64,000 nt of DNA from Ceratodon purpureus. Lineage: Eukaryota > Streptophyta > Bryopsida > Pseudoditrichales > Ditrichaceae. Within the stretch, counting starts at the first letter, position 1; each line of letters begins with the position of its first letter. The translations under genes were made by a program, and so were the position numbers. A model generated the notes under the pieces. That model saw only the letters and a program-made list of their open reading frames with translations, was not told the DNA's origin and made no database searches. The DNA is taken from NCBI GenBank assembly GCA_014871385.1, contig CM026423.1, forward strand, positions 14,924,467-14,988,466, written 5' to 3'. This document shows positions 59,901 to 64,000 of this stretch, piece after piece.

Positions 59901-60609
59901 GGAGTTCAGAACCGATCGCCATATCTCTACTGACTTCTGGTTTTGCGCCGATGACATCAATAGATGTGTGAAGGGCACGAAGAAGTCGTTTGTGATCGAT
60001 TGGCCATCTATCCCGCAGACTTGGCCTGTGAAAAGGGGCACGAACTTGACCATCAAAGAGATTTTGGCTCTTGAAGAGGCCGGCTTCCAACTCCAACAAC
60101 GTGGAGTACTATCACCTCGTCGTCAGTTCCAGGTCTCTGCTAATATGCCGCTCCCAAGGAGTCATTTCCCGGTTCCTGTTGATCCGGATACACACCCGAC
60201 GACTCGAAACGGATATGCCATCAGGAGAAGTTCTGACGCTCCTACCTCCGACCACCGCAACAAGTGGAGCAGCGCGAGTCTCATGAACAACTATTGGATT
60301 ACAAATGTCACATCGATTCCATACCCAGGATTTGGCTGCGTCATCTCCTTGAAGAGTCCAAGTGAAACGATATATTGTATCACCATCACGGACTTCCCTG
60401 GATGTACTTGCCCTGACTTCATGAAAATGACTTCGGAAACCCTTGGCAAAAGAGGACAGTGGAAGTACTGCAAGCATGTTTATTATATCTTCCGCTATCT
60501 ATGTGAGATGGATTACAAGGTTGATACTTTTATGCACGCCCCTAGCTTCAGCTTCAACGAAGTTATGCGTGTTCTGGAGATGGCTAAAGTTGCTGAACCG
60601 CTTCAGTAG
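56990..60609 (+). CDS. MULE-like transposase with SWIM zinc finger, element C
   Basis: Two exons (56990-59137 and 59239-60609; GTAAGT ... CCCAG) give 1,172 aa. Order of features: an element-specific N-terminal region shared with A (SLRFGFRAGTIYVEEEIFDD); a VKIE sumoylation-type site at 126-129 and a VHLLSDSDDD SUMO-interaction-type motif at 135-144; a Cys/His cluster (C293, C299, C304, C341, C344, then HRH at 378-380) resembling WRKY/GCM or FLYWCH-type DNA-binding fingers; a MULE-type DDE core (MFDHVRR with D536, ALCDMQSED, FMADNAGANW with D602, CLFHWTKCL); and a SWIM finger near the C-terminus (C1105, C1107, C1127, H1129). The third acidic catalytic residue was not assigned. The start is the ATG of MHDC, conserved in copy A. 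It should bind the element ends and catalyse cut-and-paste movement. Confidence 0.9.
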
Positions 60610-60785
60610 TTTCTTATGGTTAGACTGTGAAATCAAGTGACCAATACAGTACAAGAGTACATTATATGAATAGCGGAATTGATTTGTTTTGGATTTGTGA
60701 TGGATTTGGAATCCGCAGAACATAAATAAAGGTCACTATTTATGTATATATTGTCCACCTCTCGAATGTCGTTGCCGTAAAATGA

Positions 60786-60885
60786 ATACAAGAGAAGAAT
60801 CTTTCCAAAGCATGAAGGAATATTCTCCTCTCGGATCCGAGAGGAGAATATTCCTTCATGCCTTGGAAAGATTCTTCTCTTGTAT
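60786..60885. repeat. 100-bp near-perfect palindrome centred on CGGATCCG
   Basis: Each arm is 50 bp with a single mismatch and no spacer. The centre is 60835/60836. It lies about 180 bases after the transposase stop and about 300 bases from the right end of element C. Its transcript would form a long hairpin. Confidence 0.97.
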
Positions 60886-60996
60886 CCGCGACCACAAAAA
60901 TGCAATAAAAAAAAAAAAATTAAAAATTGGATATACATTCTGTATGTGTCTTGAACAGTAAGCTTTCCTATCCAACCATTCACATTTGATTGATTC

Positions 60997-61011
60997 CACG
61001 GTTATAGGGTC
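60997..61011. promoter_or_regulatory. Subterminal motif, right end of element C
   Basis: CCACGGTTATAGGGT is the same as the right-end motif of element B and a version is seen in element A (CCACGGTGATAGG, about 25440). Confidence 0.55.
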
Positions 61012-61121
61012 TACTTTATTTGCATTCATATATTCCAACGAATTGTCCTAAATTGCTCACCATTGTTTGATTGCTCTCAAAAAAATTCAAAAAAAAAAAA
61101 AAAAAATTCAAATTTTTTTCT

Positions 61122-61189
61122 AAAAAATTGAAAATTTAGTGCTCACCGCTCACTGCTCACCGCTCACCGCTCACAAGATAGCGTCGCTG
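61122..61189. repeat. Right terminal inverted repeat of element C
   Basis: It mirrors 47656-47722. It contains tandem GCTCACCGCTCACTGCTCAC units followed by CAAGATAGC. Confidence 0.95.
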
Positions 61190-61200
61190 CTTAGTCCAGC
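61190..61200. repeat. Right target-site duplication of element C
   Basis: CTTAGTCCAGC matches 47645-47655. Host sequence resumes after it. Confidence 0.88.
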
Positions 61201-61897
61201 CGTCTGCGTTGTATCATGATCATTCACTCGAAATCAACTTCAGTTACCGTGAACTCGATACTGAGTATGCAAATGAGTACCGCAACCTTAGATTCGGAAG
61301 CTTCGTATTCCGTGAGACGATCGAGTCTCCAGCTATTAAATCGGTTCAAAAGTTGGCAATCACAGAAAATCATCCCCTTATACGTGTTCATCATATAGGA
61401 AACGGGATTAAGCAGCTGCCTTTAAGCACATGATTACATCGACCTCATGTCTCTCATTGCAAGCACACCTGGAGGCCATGCATATTGTCTTTCATCAGTT
61501 CAATCCTAATACAGGCTAATGAATACACATGCACACGAGAAGTGGAAACGGTGACATTTAACTCAAGCCATCTGGAACCTCGTGCGAGAGAGGAGCCCCT
61601 GAACTATTGCGATCATCTAGAAATCCAAACGTTTAAAGCTCTTCAATATGAGTCAGAGGAATTTGAGATATGAGAAGCCAGAATGTGAAGAGGCGCACAT
61701 TCGAAGACTCGAAGCGACTAGGTTAGTTTTCTTCCCAAGCTCTTGTGTCGAAACTGCATTGGGAGATGTTGTGAAACAGCTCTAGATCACTACGAATGCG
61801 CCACAATGTCGATAAAAATTTCAGAACTCTTAAAGGAATGCAGAGCGTGATCCCAAATTAGTCAGAAAGACGTTCTTAAACCGCGCGCTCTGAGAAG
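61201..61897. other. Intergenic DNA, right flank of element C
   Basis: No gene is supported. Together with 46951-47644 it makes an original spacer of about 1.4 kb between the two H15 genes before element C inserted. Confidence 0.5.
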
Positions 61898-62638
61898 ATG
61901 AAGACTCGGAGGCGACCAGCGCCGCGGTACAGAAGTCGAAGGGCGCCACTGCGAGCCCGACAGAAAACACCCACGCGGCGGAGGAAGAGGAATAAGGCAC
62001 CAGTGATTCCCCTCACCTCGCGAGGCAAACCGCCCAGCTACTTCGAGCTCCTGCAAGAGGCGGTTCTCACCCTGAAGGAAGCGCGCGCGGGCGCCAGTTT
62101 GCCAGAGATCCGCCGTCAGCTGCAGAACAAGTACAAGGGGCGGTTCGACAAGGCGGGCGACAAGCTGCTCACCACCGCGCTCCAACGACTAGCGGAGCGC
62201 GGCAAGGTGATCTGGAAGAAGGGCTACCGGTACAAGTTTAACGCGCCTAAGGTGTCCAAGGCCAAGCCCAAGCCCAAGCCCAAGTCCACGGATGGGTCGG
62301 CGACGTCAGCGTCGGCGTCGGCGTCGTCGTACTCTGGCACCAGCCGGTCTGGCGCCACGAGCAGGTCCGCTCCGTCGGACGCCACCGACGCCACCACGGA
62401 GAATGATTCGCGTACTAATTCAGAGTCGTCTTCTGCGACGTCAGGAACTAATCGCTCTGGGAAGTCGTCTGCCAAAGATGGGGAAGCGCCGAATGACGGA
62501 GAAGCTCCGAAGGATGAGTTGCCGGGGGGTAATGTTGATGGTCATGAAGTGAAGAGTAGCAGTGGCAACGATTTCTCCAGCTCTGCAGCGTCTCCTTCCT
62601 CCACCGCCTCTCGCCCCGCTTCCTCCAAAAAACGCTGA
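61898..62638 (+). CDS. H15-domain linker histone H1-like protein with Arg-rich N-terminus
   Basis: Single-exon, 246 aa. The first 35 residues are strongly arginine-rich (MKTRRRPAPRYRSRRAPLRA), like a protamine. Residues about 45-112 form the H15 globular domain (SYFELLQEAVLTLKEARAGA, EIRRQLQNKYKG, LLTTALQRLAERGKVIWKKG). The tail starts with a KPKPKPKS stretch and is then Ser/Thr/Ala-rich and acidic rather than the usual Lys-rich H1 tail. An Arg-rich head joined to an H1 domain and a removable-looking acidic tail suits a sperm protamine precursor, but that is inference. It lies in the same orientation as the H15 gene at 46303, so the two are likely tandem paralogues. Confidence 0.8.
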   Translation: MKTRRRPAPRYRSRRAPLRARQKTPTRRRKRNKAPVIPLTSRGKPPSYFELLQEAVLTLKEARAGASLPEIRRQLQNKYKGRFDKAGDKLLTTALQRLAERGKVIWKKGYRYKFNAPKVSKAKPKPKPKSTDGSATSASASASSYSGTSRSGATSRSAPSDATDATTENDSRTNSESSSATSGTNRSGKSSAKDGEAPNDGEAPKDELPGGNVDGHEVKSSSGNDFSSSAASPSSTASRPASSKKR

Positions 62639-64000
62639 GTAATCTCCATTCCCCTCGAAATTTTACATTCACATTTGAGTTGAATCAGAAGAGAAAATTA
62701 TGTCATCAACATTCCTGACGCCCCTAGAAAGTGTGGATTCGCTACGTAAAATATGTGCACATCCGTGAAATAGTTGCACCACGGCAGTTATGCCTTATAC
62801 CGACACTTGCAAGTCTCTCTCTACAACGTGCAAGTCGCTCTTTACAACGTCCAGGTCTCTGTTTAAATAATCATTCAATCTCTGTGTTGTGTACTTGTCT
62901 TTTGATGCACAAGAGTAGTGCCTGTCTTGTACTGTACAACATGCACGTCTCTACAAATTGCAGGTATCTTTCTACATTCTGCAAGCTCTGATCTCTAGAC
63001 TTCAAACATTCTGTCATTTACCGTAGCAGCTCAATCTTTACCGGCCTGCTGTGTTTGCAATGTATTAAATGGTCGGAGTTTCTCATTTTCACCGATTGTG
63101 CAGGTGACCAGTGATAGTGGTTTTCGGAAAACGAGAAGATGGAGGTACCCCTGTTTCTAGGTGTTTCTTCTAGGAAATTTGTTTATTCGTGAGCACTGAG
63201 CAAAATTATGATGCTATTTTCACCGCTAATGCCTTCCTGATCTCGACGCATGGTTTGAATTCCATGTTTGGGAATGAAAGTTCGGGAAAATTGAGTTTAA
63301 GGTTGTGCAGATACAACAGTACCGACTGGCCGAAATGAGGACGCTGGGGATGGTTCGACTAATTCGTGCTTGAAGCTTACGAAGACTCAGTTATAAACTC
63401 CTCCAAGTGATATCTCTGTCTCCGTTAATTTTTGCTCATCCGACTCTGAGTACCGACGTTGATTTTCTTCAGATTATCTTTGATGATAACCATACAAATC
63501 GAAGGTGTTGATAGGTCAGTGAGTCTACTTGACTCAATGTTGCACTCGAGAGATATTGGTCGTAGAGAAGTAGCAACCTGGTTTTAATCAAAGGTGACGA
63601 TTAACATTATAGCTTAAAAATTGATTATTTTTTGCACCGGCAGAAAAGCTTGATGAGTCACTTAAACGTGAAAAAATGGGCTGTTTAGTAGACATCTGTG
63701 AATGGGTATTAACATGTCAAACGAGAATGAAATCTGGACCTTCATTCTTATCCACCCAGTGTCTACGTTGATTTGCACGAAAACATGACGTTGGCATCAG
63801 TCATCAAAGACTCTGTTAGGCTTGCTAAACTAAGCATATTATGCGTAATGTAGAGGGCATAAGTTATTCCGGGGACCACTATTTCGGACCACAAGCGCTA
63901 AAACTTCAGAGCTAGGATGGGATCTGGTGTCATAGCCTTGGTATGACCGCATCACATTAACCCTCGGAGCCCAATTAGTTTAAATCTATCAATTGCCACT
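62639..64000. other. Intergenic DNA at the right edge
   Basis: No gene is supported on either strand. Short repeated phrases (AAGTCTCTCTCTACAACGTGCAAGT and variants such as CAGGTCTCTGTTTA) occur at about 62800-62980. Confidence 0.4.

Larger units (their letters stand above)
47656..61189. mobile_element. Element C: apparently complete 13.5-kb MULE-like transposon encoding a ParB/methyltransferase protein
   Basis: It is bounded by near-identical 67-bp inverted repeats and an 8-11 bp target duplication. Inside are two divergent genes: the 11-exon ParB/methyltransferase gene (56291 to 48741, minus) and the 2-exon SWIM transposase (56990 to 60609, plus). Neither shows a frameshift or stop under the exon model given. 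Five CGGATCCG palindromes are present: four in one intron and one near the right end. The target duplication length, the transposase core and the SWIM finger place it near Mutator-like elements. The intact genes and TIR identity suggest fairly recent insertion. Confidence 0.93.

Overview
This is a stretch of nuclear genome from a land plant, most likely a bryophyte. The evidence is spliced genes with GT-AG introns, a plant DUF266/GT14 glycosyltransferase gene, a captured plant PDX2 (vitamin B6) gene, a classic plant CACTA element, and two arginine-rich H15 (linker histone) genes resembling the H1-derived protamine precursors known from liverwort sperm. The lineage is inferred and could be wrong.

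The window is dominated by one family of very large DNA transposons, here called A, B and C. Each has (i) a minus-strand, intron-rich gene combining a ParB-like domain (GNHR motif) with, in A and C, a C-terminal amino-methyltransferase-like domain, and (ii) a divergent plus-strand gene for a MULE-like transposase with a C-terminal SWIM zinc finger. Element C (47656-61189, 13.5 kb) looks complete: 67-bp terminal inverted repeats, an 8-11 bp target duplication, a 1,300-aa ParB/methyltransferase gene of 11 exons and a 1,172-aa transposase gene of 2 exons, neither with a visible lesion. Element A enters from the left edge and ends near 25619. Its methyltransferase gene has a frameshift and a stop, and its transposase is split by element B (9380-21455, 12,076 bp, 10-bp target duplication). 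Element B is a decayed relative that lost the catalytic transposase exon and the methyltransferase domain, and carries a captured PDX2 gene with its introns. A fourth end lies at 40343-40396.

The most striking non-coding signal is palindromes specific to each element. A and C carry repeated hairpins centred on CGGATCCG (25 copies in A, 5 in C), concentrated in introns of the ParB/methyltransferase gene and near element ends. The spacers are unrelated, so only the core is shared. Element B has none of these; it has an array centred on GCCGTTAACGGC and a second array of TGTCnAnTTGA-type sites. The working hypothesis is that the palindromes are cognate binding or modification sites of the element-encoded ParB/methyltransferase protein, forming a self-recognition system. 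This has not been tested.

Layout: 1-25619 element A with nested B; 25620-29600 tandem repeats and a small orphan ORF at 28 kb; 29690-38305 an AT-rich block bounded by inverted repeats, containing a 1.2-kb CACTA element; 39332-40665 a remnant end of the large family plus a minisatellite; 42632-45226 an intact DUF266 gene; 46303-46950 an H15-domain gene; 47645-61200 element C; 61898-62638 a second H15-domain gene; then intergenic DNA.
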